Assembly: GCA_016930295.1 (NCBI GenBank)
Contig: JAFGHE010000103.1
Coordinates: 1 to 33,939, forward strand
Length of the DNA: 33,939 nucleotides
Direction: 5' to 3'
Source of the DNA: Sedimentisphaerales bacterium
GTDB lineage: Bacteria; Planctomycetota; Phycisphaerae; Sedimentisphaerales; SM23-30
In this document: positions 1 to 7,363 of the stretch, piece after piece
Layout of the letters: the number at the start of each line of letters is the position of its first letter
How positions within the stretch are numbered: the first letter of the stretch is position 1
Translations under genes and position numbers: made by a program
Notes under the pieces: generated by a model
What the model was told of the DNA's origin: nothing
Database searches by the model: none
Seen by the model: only the letters and a program-made list of their open reading frames with translations

Positions 1-66
1 CGGCTTGGCACTACGCATGCGGCGGGTAACAGGGGTATGATCATGGAGTCCACCGGCATTCCTGGA

Positions 67-84
67 TTCCTGCCTGCGCAGGAA
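67..84. repeat. Short dispersed hairpin repeat, copy 1
   Basis: TTCCTGC-CTGC-GCAGGAA forms a perfect 7-bp stem with a 4-nt loop. It is preceded by CCTGGA, as is the copy at 861-878, so the two belong to one dispersed family. A related, GC-richer copy lies at 3500-3540. Confidence 0.6.
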
Positions 85-216
85 AGAAAATAGGGGTGAT
101 CCCCCGCATTACAGATATTCTAAGTGTCCCCTATATAAATCATTTAAATATGGTGACTGTCCCCAGGTTATTGCCAGGTTATTGGACGGATAGGACCAAT
201 AGGTTTTTGTGTTATG

Positions 217-261
217 TCGGACGAATCGGACAGGTCGGACATTTCGGACGGGTTGGACCAG
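217..261. repeat. Degenerate 9-nt tandem repeat, array 1
   Basis: Five consecutive units start at 217, 226, 235, 244 and 253, each of the form TCGGACnnn (the last is TTGGACCAG). The first six bases are conserved and the last three vary. Array 2 at 326-397 has the same period and a related core. Confidence 0.7.
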
Positions 262-292
262 CACGAAGTGAAAAGTGAATAGTGAAAAGTGT

Positions 293-442
293 GAAGAGTT
301 TGAAGGTGTGAAAGGTTTGAGTGGATCGGACAGGTCGGAAGAAGTGGACTTGATGGACGGAGTGGACTTGGTTGACGAAGTGGACGGGATGGACATGCAG
401 GGATGAGGAGTGGGAAGAGTTTGAAGGTGTGAAAGGTTTGAG
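293..442. repeat. Perfect 29-nt direct repeat (293-321 and 414-442)
   Basis: The 29 bases at 293-321 recur exactly at 414-442, starting GAAGAGTTTG and ending AGGTTTGAG. The two copies bracket the second 9-nt array at 326-397. Only two copies exist and there are no regular unique spacers, so this is not a CRISPR. Confidence 0.75.
326..397. repeat. Degenerate 9-nt tandem repeat, array 2 (8 units)
   Basis: Eight back-to-back 9-nt units run from TCGGACAGG through GTGGACTTG (twice), ATGGACGGA, GTTGACGAA and GTGGACGGG to ATGGACATG. The core is (G/A)TGGAC plus three variable bases. Because 9 is a multiple of 3, the minus strand stays open as a Ser/Thr-rich frame, which is an artefact. Confidence 0.75.
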
Positions 443-546
443 GTATTGAGAAGCGGACAGTTACTTTTTGAAAGAACTTTTTGGAAGAGGGTTAAATTGA
501 TTGGATTTGGGAAGACTCATTATTTTACCCCCTCCCCCTTGGGGTA

Positions 547-567
547 CTCCCCCTGAAACAGGGGGAG
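547..567. other. GC-rich hairpin in the intergenic region
   Basis: CTCCCCCTG-AAA-CAGGGGGAG forms a perfect 9-bp stem with a 3-nt loop. A TTTTTGG run follows on the plus strand, which is terminator-like, but no plus-strand gene lies upstream in the window. Its role is unknown. Confidence 0.4.
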
Positions 568-860
568 AGTTTTTGGTATTATTTTACTCTGGTAAGCAGA
601 AAGTGGCGTTATTTATCTTTCTTCATCATCCGCCTTTTCAGTCATCCCCTTCGGCTGCGCACAGGGCAGGCTCTTGCTGGGACTTAAGTTGTTTTTATGT
701 TTAGAACCACCAATGGAATTGGCGGGCTATTATCGGTTGTCCCTGCGGGATGAAGAGCATGCTTATGCTTGGCAAAAGCATGCCACCCGGAGATGAATAA
801 AATGACGATATCAGCCGAGTGAGATTGATAACAATTGTACTCAACAGGTAGATTCCTGGA

Positions 861-878
861 TTCCTGTTTTCACAGGAA
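861..878. repeat. Short dispersed hairpin repeat, copy 2
   Basis: TTCCTGT-TTTC-ACAGGAA has a 7-bp stem and 4-nt loop, is preceded by CCTGGA and followed by TGACA. Both arms changed together relative to copy 1 (C/G to T/A), so the pairing is kept. Confidence 0.6.
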
Positions 879-979
879 TGACATTATAATTCGTGATCAT
901 TCGTGTGATTCGTGGCTAAAAACTTCACAGGGATGATGTTTAAGGATTTAGAAGGTGTGAGTGATGTTGGGCGTAATTT

Positions 980-3199
980 TCAAAGCAACTCGAAGGTTCC
1001 TTCAAGGCCTTCCACGGAATTGGGTCCTACCCAGACTTTGAAATCACCGGGTTCGACATTATATTCCATGTTGATGTCATAGAATTTCAGTTCCGATGTC
1101 TGGAGGTTAAAAGTGACTGTTTTTGTTTCACCTGATTTTAAATAGATTCTCTTGAATCCCTTGAGTTCTTTGACCGGCCGGGTAACTGATCCGGCGATAT
1201 CTCGAATGTAAAGCTGGGCGACTTCGTGGCCTGCAGCATCGCCGGTATTGGTAATATCAACAGTTATCTTAACGGCGCCGGGGATTTTAACTTTCTGGTT
1301 TTCGATAAGCAGGTTGTGGTAAGCGAACGTCGTATAGCTAAGGCCGTATCCGAAGGGCAGCAGGGGGGTATTAGGAGAGTCGATATATCTGGAGGTATCG
1401 CCGTCATCTCCTTTAAATGGGCGTCCGGTGTTTTTCATGTTGTAGTAGATCGGTATCTGGCCGACGTTACGGGGGAAGGTGACGGTTAGTTTGCCGGCCG
1501 GATTATAACGGCCTGACAAAACATCAGCGATTCCGTTGCCCCCTTCGACGCCGGGATGCCAGGCTAAAAGAATCGAAGGGATGTTCTCAAGTTCCCAATT
1601 AATCGTCAAAGGCCGCCCTGAAAATAGAATCAGTACTATTGGCTTATCGGTTTTTTCGACCTCTTTAAGCAATTGCAGTTGATTGCCGGGCAGGTTGAGG
1701 TTTGTTCGGCTGTGTGCTTCGCCATTGTGCATGATCCCTTCGCCGACTGCCATGATGACCAGATCGGATTTATTGGCAGCCTCAATGGCTTCAGAAAATC
1801 CTTCGGTTAAGATACCGTCAATTTCACAGCCTTTGGCATAATTGATTTTGCAGGTGTCGCCCAGAGCATCCTGGAGGCCTTTGAGAACGGTGACAACATC
1901 CTCGCTTCTGCCCGAATAGGACCATGTGCCGAGAAGATCCTTCTGATTGTCAGCCAGGGGGCCTATCAAAGCAATCGATTGGAGGCTTGCATTCAGGGGC
2001 AACAGGTTATTTTCATTTTTAAGCAGCACCATGGATTCACAAACCGCTTTTCTGGCCAGCTTACGATTTTCCGGTGCAAGAATAACCGACTTTTGCACGT
2101 CCGGATCGACATAGGGATTTTCAAATAAGCCCAGGCGAAATTTAACTCTGAGAATGCGTCTGACCGCGGTGTCCAGAACGTCCTGGGATATCCTGCCTTC
2201 TCGGACAAGGCGGGGGAGGTTATTTATGTAGGTCCGACTAACCATTTCCATATCAACACCCGCCGTTGCACCCAAAATAGCCGCCTGGGTCTCGTCTTCT
2301 GCAATACCATGAGGTATCAGTTGCTTGACCGAACGCCAATCGCTGACGACAAAGCCCTCAAATCCCCACTCATTTCGAAGAATGTCTGTTAAGAGGAATT
2401 TGTTTCCGCTTACCGGAACGCCGTTCAGATCGTTAAATCCGCTCATCAGCGTTGCCGCGCCTTCCTCAACGCCTGCTTTGAACAGAGGCAGGTAAACATC
2501 TCTTATCGTTCTCAGCGGCACCTCAGTGGTGTGATATTCACGTCCGGCCTGGGACGCACCGTACACCGCGAAGTGTTTCAGGCAGGCGGCCATCGTGTCA
2601 GGAGCGGATAAATCACACCCCTGGTATCCTCTTACTTTTGCACTTGAGATGAGTGATCCCAGATAGGCGTCTTCCCCGGCGCCTTCGACGATTCGCCCCC
2701 AGCGTGGATCGCGAGCGATATCAATCATGGGTGAGAACGTCCAGTCGATGCCGACAGCACGTGCTTCCCGGGCGGCAACGGATGCAGTTTTTTCTACCAG
2801 GTCAAGATCCCAGCCGGCAGCTTCACCCAGCGGAACCGGGAAGATGGTCCGATGCCCGTGGATGACGTCATATCCAAATATCAAGGGGATACCCAGCCGA
2901 CTTTCCTCCACAGCGATCTTCTGCAGTTTATTGCGCAGGTCGACATCTGCAATATTGAGAAATGAACCGATATTCCCACTTCTGACTTCATTTTCGATAT
3001 CCGCGGGGCCATCCTCACCGTTTTTGTTCACCTGGCTCATCTGGCCGACCTTTTCCTCAAGGGTCATTTTCGCCAGAAGACCATCAATGTTTGCTTCCAC
3101 AAAGGAATCAGGATTGCCGGCCTGGTTCATTTGTCGCTGACATCCGGGATGCAAATATGCTGTTAAAATACAAACAACCATTAGTATTTTTCGTATCAT
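980..3199 (-). CDS. bglX: Glycoside hydrolase family 3 beta-glucosidase, lipoprotein
   Basis: This 739-residue protein should hydrolyse terminal beta-linked glucose (or a related sugar) from oligosaccharides outside the cytoplasm. The N-terminus (residues 1-20) is a lipoprotein signal ending LHPGC, so Cys20 would be lipidated. The GH3 N-terminal barrel spans roughly residues 35-370, with the motifs RDPRWGR and KHF and the nucleophile motif GFVVSDW (Asp287). The alpha/beta sandwich domain follows (about 385-600, with GEGIMHNGEAHSR), then a C-terminal fibronectin-III-like domain (about 655-735), so the domain set is complete. The ribosome-binding site AGGAGA sits about 5 nt before the start. 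It is divergent from the truncated GH127-like gene, which suggests a former plant-polysaccharide locus. GH3 members vary in sugar specificity, so beta-xylosidase or mixed activity is possible; the symbol is by family resemblance. Confidence 0.92.
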   Translation of the reverse strand: MIRKILMVVCILTAYLHPGCQRQMNQAGNPDSFVEANIDGLLAKMTLEEKVGQMSQVNKNGEDGPADIENEVRSGNIGSFLNIADVDLRNKLQKIAVEESRLGIPLIFGYDVIHGHRTIFPVPLGEAAGWDLDLVEKTASVAAREARAVGIDWTFSPMIDIARDPRWGRIVEGAGEDAYLGSLISSAKVRGYQGCDLSAPDTMAACLKHFAVYGASQAGREYHTTEVPLRTIRDVYLPLFKAGVEEGAATLMSGFNDLNGVPVSGNKFLLTDILRNEWGFEGFVVSDWRSVKQLIPHGIAEDETQAAILGATAGVDMEMVSRTYINNLPRLVREGRISQDVLDTAVRRILRVKFRLGLFENPYVDPDVQKSVILAPENRKLARKAVCESMVLLKNENNLLPLNASLQSIALIGPLADNQKDLLGTWSYSGRSEDVVTVLKGLQDALGDTCKINYAKGCEIDGILTEGFSEAIEAANKSDLVIMAVGEGIMHNGEAHSRTNLNLPGNQLQLLKEVEKTDKPIVLILFSGRPLTINWELENIPSILLAWHPGVEGGNGIADVLSGRYNPAGKLTVTFPRNVGQIPIYYNMKNTGRPFKGDDGDTSRYIDSPNTPLLPFGYGLSYTTFAYHNLLIENQKVKIPGAVKITVDITNTGDAAGHEVAQLYIRDIAGSVTRPVKELKGFKRIYLKSGETKTVTFNLQTSELKFYDINMEYNVEPGDFKVWVGPNSVEGLEGTFELL

Positions 3200-3499
3200 T
3201 GTTATCTCCTGGCTTGGAATTCCTATTTTAAAAGAAACCGTTTGCTATAATCTAATACTTGATATTCTCTATGGTACTTATACTATCAAATTTCATTTTC
3301 CTTGCAAGGTTTTATCTGGAAAAGTCCTGATTGAGATAACTTCCCATGCGGACCTCCTTTCATAAGCCTTTATATCCGAACATGATACAAAGTCCTCCCA
3401 CCCCAAATCATAAATTTATGTGACCTGCCCGGTTATAAGTACTGGATTTATGGTCAGGGATAAGGGGCCGTGTTTCGAGTAGGTGGTGAGGTTTCTGAA

Positions 3500-3540
3500 T
3501 CCCCGCCCCTGCCTTCGCAGGGGTGAACTCTGCGCGGGGA
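3500..3540. repeat. Nested hairpin repeat
   Basis: The inner stem CCCCTGC-CTTC-GCAGGGG (3506-3523) lies inside an outer stem TCCCCGC (3500-3506) / GCGGGGA (3534-3540). TGACA follows directly, as at 861-878. It is probably a tandem variant of the TTCCTG...CAGGAA family. Confidence 0.5.
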
Positions 3541-3615
3541 TGACAGTTGTACACGGGGGTGATTTTTAAAGGACGAACAATCCTTTGTATCCTGTTAATC
3601 CTTTCTAATATTTTT

Positions 3616-3644
3616 TTGACAGGCCCGGTAAAAAGTATTAGATT
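3616..3644 (+). promoter_or_regulatory. Candidate promoter of the GH127-like gene
   Basis: TTGACA at 3616-3621, a 17-nt spacer and TAGATT at 3639-3644 resemble a housekeeping promoter with a perfect -35 and a 4-of-6 -10. It lies 34 nt before the start codon at 3678. Confidence 0.4.
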
Positions 3645-3677
3645 GGAGGTCAAGTTTTAATCAGAAAGGATGTATTC

Positions 3678-4430
3678 ATGAAAAAGAAAGTATATTTCAT
3701 ATCGATTTGTATCTGTATCATCCAGATCAGATTATTCGCTCAGGTTGTGCATATCGACGATGCCGGAAAACAGGAACGGCGCGTTAACGTTATAAACAAG
3801 TCTTCCCGGAACCCCGATGCCAGACTGAAAGCTGTCCCGGTCCAAAATGTTAAGCTCTTAAACAGCCTGTTTCGTCAGCGGTACGAGCTAAACAGGAAAT
3901 ATTTAATGAGCCTGGAAAATAATAAACTGCTGCAGAACTTTTATTTTGAAGCAGGAATTACCAGAGCCGGCAATATCATGTTAAACAGAGATAAAAATTA
4001 TGAAGATTTCTATTGGGGCTGGGACTCACCGTCTAATCAATTGCGCGGCCACTTTTTAGGACACTGGCTTTCGGCGGCTGCCTGTATTTATGCCCAGACC
4101 AGCGACAAGGAAATAAAAGCCAAAGCCGACCTTATTGTAAAAGAATTGGCCGAATGTCAGGAATATAACGGCGGAGAATGGGCCGGTTCTATTCCCGAGA
4201 AATATTTCGACCTTATGGCACGCGGCAGGCCAATCTGGTCGCCTCAATATACCATTCATAAAACATTAATGGGTTTATACGATATGTACATCATGGCCGG
4301 CTCGGAACAGGCATTGGAAGTGCTCGATAAATTTGCCGACTGGTTTCACCGATGGACTGACAAACAGATAGCAGATAATAATGCCGGCGCAATCTATGGA
4401 GGCGAAACAAGCGGCATGCTGGAAGTAGGG
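3678..4430 (+). pseudogene. Truncated GH127 (DUF1680) beta-L-arabinofuranosidase-like gene
   Basis: The first ~250 codons encode a signal peptide (residues 1-21, ending IRLFAQ) and the N-terminal part of the alpha/alpha barrel of the GH127/DUF1680 family. Recognisable stretches are QLRGHFLGHWLSAAA, the PEKYFDL region and WSPQYTIHKTLMGLYDMY. Intact relatives are usually over 600 residues. Here the similarity stops at ETSGMLEV, where relatives read on through GGMNEVLADLY. At that point (4428-4452) lies a perfect palindrome GGGGCGAATC-N5-GATTCGCCCC. The frame stays open to 4751, but that part only reads antisense through the ferritin gene and does not look like GH127. The catalytic residues lie in the missing part, so the product should be inactive. 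The start has the ribosome-binding site AAAGGATG. Confidence 0.75.
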
Positions 4431-4452
4431 GCGAATCGAGGTGATTCGCCCC
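4428..4452. repeat. Perfect palindrome at the breakpoint of the GH127-like gene
   Basis: GGGGCGAATC (4428-4437), a 5-nt loop and GATTCGCCCC (4443-4452) form a 10-bp perfect stem. It starts exactly where the GH127 similarity ends and lies 32 nt beyond the ferritin stop codon. It may be a REP-like repeat left by a rearrangement. It could also work as a terminator for the ferritin operon, but no clear T-run follows on either strand. Confidence 0.65.
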
Positions 4453-4483
4453 ATGAAAAATGGGCAGAGATAATTTTTATTTT

Positions 4484-4999
4484 TTATTCGGCGGGGGCGG
4501 CCGGTGGTGTGAAGACTCGCTGGGCGAGTTGCTGGTCGATCATAAAGAGGCCCGGGCCCTGCGTGCCGATACGCTTGACTTTCTGGAGGATTTCGTTGGC
4601 ATGGGCTTCTTCTTCGACCTGTTCGGTGACGTACCACTGGAGGAAGATATTAGTGGCGTGGTCTTTTTCGGCGATGGCGATATCGACCAGTTCGTTGATC
4701 CAGGCGGTGACCTTCTTTTCATGTTCCAGGGCGCCTTCGAAGGTGGCCTGAGGTGAGTCGAATTCCTGGGGCGGCTGTTCGACGGCCGGGACTATAGCCT
4801 TGCCGCTTTGCTCGATGATGTAGTCGTAAAATTTCATGGCGTGGGTCATCTCCTCCATGGCCTGGATCCGGTACCAGTTGGCGAAGCCATTGAGGTCCAG
4901 TCCGCTGCAATAGGAGCTCATGGCCAGATATAAGGAGGCGGAATATATTTCCCGCTGCATTTGAGTGTTGATCGCCTTTTCCATTTTTTTGCTTATCAT
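4484..4999 (-). CDS. ftnA: Ferritin (non-haem, bacterial Ftn type)
   Basis: This 171-residue cytosolic ferritin should form a 24-subunit shell that oxidises Fe(II) and stores it as a ferric mineral. The ferroxidase ligands line up with the E. coli FtnA numbering without shifts: Glu17, Tyr24, Glu50, His53, Glu94, Gln127 and Glu130. No haem-binding Met typical of bacterioferritin stands out. It lies 93 nt downstream of the desulfoferrodoxin gene on the same strand, so the two are probably co-transcribed: one removes superoxide, the other captures the iron that would feed Fenton chemistry. The C-terminal tail (TPPAAPAE) is short and flexible. Its 3' end abuts the broken GH127-like gene. Confidence 0.95.
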   Translation of the reverse strand: MISKKMEKAINTQMQREIYSASLYLAMSSYCSGLDLNGFANWYRIQAMEEMTHAMKFYDYIIEQSGKAIVPAVEQPPQEFDSPQATFEGALEHEKKVTAWINELVDIAIAEKDHATNIFLQWYVTEQVEEEAHANEILQKVKRIGTQGPGLFMIDQQLAQRVFTPPAAPAE

Positions 5000-5092
5000 A
5001 TTTAATTCTCCATATTGATGATACGGTCATAGCCCGGCTTGCGCACGGATTATGATCCGAACTCAAAGTAGTAACAGGTTTTAATACGGCCT

Positions 5093-5467
5093 TTAGGCTT
5101 TCCACAGGCCGTGCAGATTACAGTATTCCCGTGCCGTGATGGATTTGGCCTGAACGGCGAATTCGGCTTCCGGTGCGTCGCCGGGCTTGAGGAACTGGCG
5201 ATAGGCCTTGCCGTCGGCGATGATTTCGATCCACTGGATATAGTGTTCCGCGGTCATGGGATGGGCGACCGAGCCGACCTTGACCTTTACCCCGGCAGCG
5301 GTTTTTTCAATGACCGGCACATGTTTTTCCTTAGCGGCGTCGGTGGTATTTTCTTCCATAAGCCTCATAGGTTGGTTACAGCATACCAGTTGCCCCGCAC
5401 CCCCGTTAAGGACCTCAACGATATTACCACATACTTCACATTTATAGACTTCCAGTTGTTTTGCCAT
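5093..5467 (-). CDS. dfx: Desulfoferrodoxin (superoxide reductase)
   Basis: This 124-residue protein reduces superoxide to hydrogen peroxide without making oxygen, a typical defence of anaerobes. Center I, the desulforedoxin-like FeCys4 site, is complete (Cys10, Cys13, Cys29, Cys30). Center II, the catalytic Fe(His)4Cys site, has His49, His69, His75, Cys116 and His119, with Glu47-Lys48 before the first His. The start is set at 5467 because AGGAGA (5473-5478) lies 5 nt upstream and the protein then begins at the usual [10 protein letters not shown]; an in-frame ATG at 5500 would add 11 unlikely residues encoded by a repeat element. Ferritin lies just downstream. The leader contains an 89-bp palindromic element that may hold the promoter. 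Confidence 0.96.
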   Translation of the reverse strand: MAKQLEVYKCEVCGNIVEVLNGGAGQLVCCNQPMRLMEENTTDAAKEKHVPVIEKTAAGVKVKVGSVAHPMTAEHYIQWIEIIADGKAYRQFLKPGDAPEAEFAVQAKSITAREYCNLHGLWKA

Positions 5468-5486
5468 AATTGTCTCCTGGTTTGAT

Positions 5487-5575
5487 GACACCGGCGTCAA
5501 AAGTATTGCAAACGGTTGTTTCTTAATTAAAAACTAAAGTTTTAATTACCAATATACACTTTTGATGGCGGCATC
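5487..5575 (-). mobile_element. 89-bp palindromic MITE-like element, copy 1
   Basis: Read on the minus strand, this element aligns without gaps to 20244-20332 with 69 of 89 identical positions. Its ends form an inverted repeat: GATGCCGCCATCAAAAGT at one end and, on the other strand, GACACCGGCGTCAAAAGT. A second inner hairpin is built on TAATTAAAACT/AGTTTTTAATTA. On the plus strand it is flanked by TGGTTTGAT (5478-5486) and TGGTTTAAT (5576-5584), an 8-of-9 direct repeat like a target-site duplication. It has no coding capacity. It lies directly before the desulfoferrodoxin ribosome-binding site. Confidence 0.7.
5524..5552 (-). promoter_or_regulatory. Candidate dfx promoter with overlapping palindrome
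   Basis: On the minus strand TTGGTA (5547-5552), a 17-nt spacer and TAATTA (5524-5529) form a plausible promoter. The near-perfect palindrome at 5524-5548 (TAATTAAAAACT, AA, AGTTTTAATTA on the plus strand) covers the spacer and -10, as an operator would. Both lie inside the 89-bp element. This is an inference; the palindrome is equally part of the element's fold. Confidence 0.35.
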
Positions 5576-5714
5576 TGGTTTAATAGTTAAAAAAAATACA
5601 TAACAGTTTAAAAGACTTTATGGAGGTGAGGCTGTTTTTGTCAAGTGTTTCCGGAAGAATTTTATGTAATTAAGAGATGAGTATATAAATAATTTAACAG
5701 ATTGTATTTGTCTC

Positions 5715-5743
5715 TTGACGAACGGGAGGCGCCTCGGTAATAT
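5715..5743 (+). promoter_or_regulatory. guaB promoter with a palindrome in the spacer
   Basis: TTGACG (5715-5720), a 17-nt spacer and TAATAT (5738-5743) match a housekeeping promoter well. The spacer contains a perfect 10-bp palindrome GAGGCGCCTC (5726-5735), placed where a repressor would block polymerase. It lies about 70 nt before the guaB start. Confidence 0.6.
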
Positions 5744-5810
5744 AAGGGATTAATCATAAGACTGGCGTATGGTGTAATTGCTTATTTAACAGTAAGTTAC
5801 GAGGGAAGCG

Positions 5811-7280
5811 ATGCAGAATAAGATTATTGGCGAGGGAATTACCTTTGATGATGTGTTGCTGGTGCCGGGCCGGAGTAATTTTTTACCGCGTGATGCCAGG
5901 ACGAATACCCGGCTGACACGTACTATAACGATCAATATACCACTGGTCAGTTCGCCTATGGATACGGTGACGGAATCGTCGCTGGCGATTGCCCTGGCCC
6001 AGGAGGGTGGGATCGGGATTGTGCATAAGAATCTGACGATTGAAGACCAGATACGTGAGGTGGATAAGGTCAAGCGGAGCGAAAACGGGGTTATCCTAGA
6101 TCCGGTTACATTAGGTCCGAAGGACCGGGTGAGTATCGCGTATAAACTGATGAGGGAACAGAACATATCGGGCGTGCCGATTGTTGATGGTAATGCTAAA
6201 CTGGTGGGTATTCTGACGCGGAGAGACCTTAAGTTTCTGGAGGATGACGAGCAGAATATAGAATCGGTGATGACTGGCGGGAATCTGGTGACCGGCCCTC
6301 CGAATACGACCCTGGAACAGGCCGAGGCGATACTGAATAAGCATAAGGTGGAGAAGCTTCTGTTGGTGAACAATGACGGGACCCTGGCCGGGTTGATTAC
6401 GATGCGTGATATTGAGCAGTTCAGTCAGTATCCCGGTGCCAGCCGGGACCAGCGGGGTCGGCTGAGAGTAGGAGCGTCGGTGGGGGTACACGATTTTGAG
6501 AGAGTGGAAAAGCTGATTAGTAAGGACGTGGATTTGATAGTGGTTGATTCGGCACACGGGCATTCTCAGAATGTTATCGAGACAGTCAAAGAGATCCGTA
6601 AAAGATGGGAAATCGATATTATCGCGGGCAATGTGGCAACGGGCCAGGCGACGCGAGACCTTATCGACGCCGGAGCGGATGCCGTGCGTGTGGGGATTGG
6701 ACCTGGCGCTATTTGTACGACTCGCGTCGTAAGTGGGGTGGGTGTGCCCCAGATAACGGCGATCATGGAATGTACCCGGGTTGGCGATGAGTGCGGTATT
6801 CCGGTTATAGCTGATGGAGGTATACGTCATAGCGGAGATATAACCAAGGCGATAGCGGCGGGGGCCTCGTGTGTGATGCTGGGTTCGCTGTTTGCGGGTC
6901 TGGATGAATCGCCGGGTAAGCTGGTTATATACAAGGGGCGGCGTTTCAAGGAATACCGGGGAATGGGCTCTCTGGGCGCCATGGTGGATGGAGGCGGGGC
7001 TCGCTACGGGCAGATGACCAAAGAAGCGGGCAAGCTGGTTCCGGAAGGGGTAGAAGGCCGGGTGCCTTACCGGGGTTCGCTGGCGGAATATGTGTACCAA
7101 CTGGTAGGCGGGCTCAAGGCCGGCATGGGATATTGCGGGACCGGCAGCATAGAGCAGCTTCGCAAGGATAGCCGTTTTATTCGGGTGACCCAGGCCAGTG
7201 TGACCGAGAGTCATCCGCATGATATCACGATTACGCATGAGGCGCCGAATTATACGCTGGGGGTGTCATTGGAACAGTGA
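5811..7280 (+). CDS. guaB: IMP dehydrogenase
   Basis: This 489-residue cytosolic enzyme oxidises IMP to XMP with NAD+, the committed step of GMP synthesis. The barrel starts with LTFDDVLL-like [11 protein letters not shown] pair of CBS domains (Bateman module) is inserted at about residues 92-203, where purine nucleotides usually bind and regulate. The catalytic loop is [11 protein letters not shown] with Cys302, the substrate-binding part is DGGIRHSGD, and the mobile flap region is [12 protein letters not shown]. Length and domain order are normal. GAGGGAAGCG lies just before the ATG. It is followed by a small lipoprotein gene and guaA, so the locus covers both steps from IMP to GMP. Confidence 0.98.
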   Translation: MQNKIIGEGITFDDVLLVPGRSNFLPRDARTNTRLTRTITINIPLVSSPMDTVTESSLAIALAQEGGIGIVHKNLTIEDQIREVDKVKRSENGVILDPVTLGPKDRVSIAYKLMREQNISGVPIVDGNAKLVGILTRRDLKFLEDDEQNIESVMTGGNLVTGPPNTTLEQAEAILNKHKVEKLLLVNNDGTLAGLITMRDIEQFSQYPGASRDQRGRLRVGASVGVHDFERVEKLISKDVDLIVVDSAHGHSQNVIETVKEIRKRWEIDIIAGNVATGQATRDLIDAGADAVRVGIGPGAICTTRVVSGVGVPQITAIMECTRVGDECGIPVIADGGIRHSGDITKAIAAGASCVMLGSLFAGLDESPGKLVIYKGRRFKEYRGMGSLGAMVDGGGARYGQMTKEAGKLVPEGVEGRVPYRGSLAEYVYQLVGGLKAGMGYCGTGSIEQLRKDSRFIRVTQASVTESHPHDITITHEAPNYTLGVSLEQ

Positions 7281-7287
7281 TATGAAA

Positions 7288-7331
7288 AAGGCACAAAGGC
7301 ACAGGGGCACATAGGCGCAAGGTTTTAAAAT
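7288..7331. repeat. 8-nt phased repeat (AAAGGCAC-like), copy 1
   Basis: GGCAC or GGCGC recurs at 7290, 7298, 7306 and 7314, an exact 8-nt period, followed by AAGGTTTTAAAATAAGGA. A similar block with the same tail lies at 20341-20399. Both precede small lipoprotein genes. Confidence 0.55.
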
Positions 7332-7363
7332 AAGGAAAACCTTGGAAGAGAGGACAGGTTATT

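Larger units (their letters stand above)
1..979. other. Repeat-rich intergenic region, no convincing gene
   Basis: No open frame here looks like a protein. What is present is a patchwork of short repeats: two arrays of a degenerate 9-nt unit around GGAC, a perfect 29-nt direct repeat, two copies of a short hairpin of the form TTCCTG(C/T)-loop-(G/A)CAGGAA, a G/C-rich hairpin at 547-567, and a stretch around 890-915 in which ATTCGTG recurs every 9-10 nt. The short frames crossing it have low-complexity Ser/Thr/Pro translations that follow from the repeats. Confidence 0.7.
3200..3677. other. Divergent intergenic region between GH3 and GH127-like genes
   Basis: This 478-bp gap holds no gene. It contains a nested hairpin at 3500-3540, a stretch at 3590-3610 in which ATCCT recurs about every 9 nt, and a diverged 39-nt direct repeat (3421-3459 and 3617-3655). 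A promoter candidate for the plus-strand gene lies in the second direct-repeat copy. Confidence 0.5.

Noticed and set aside
109-396. Minus-strand 95-codon frame rich in Ser/Thr/Pro
   Set aside because: It follows from the 9-nt phased repeats, whose period keeps the frame open, and has no domain or convincing ribosome-binding site.
293-442. CRISPR array suggested by a repeated 29-mer
   Set aside because: Only two copies occur, the space between is itself a 9-nt tandem array, and no cas genes are nearby.
501-704. Plus-strand 67-codon frame
   Set aside because: It runs over the GC-rich hairpin at 547-567, is low in complexity and has no recognisable features.
4431-4751. Continuation of the GH127-like frame past 4430
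   Set aside because: It reads antisense through the ferritin gene and its translation has no GH127 character.
6111-7238. 375-codon frame antisense to guaB
   Set aside because: guaB is complete and highly conserved on the other strand; this is a shadow frame.
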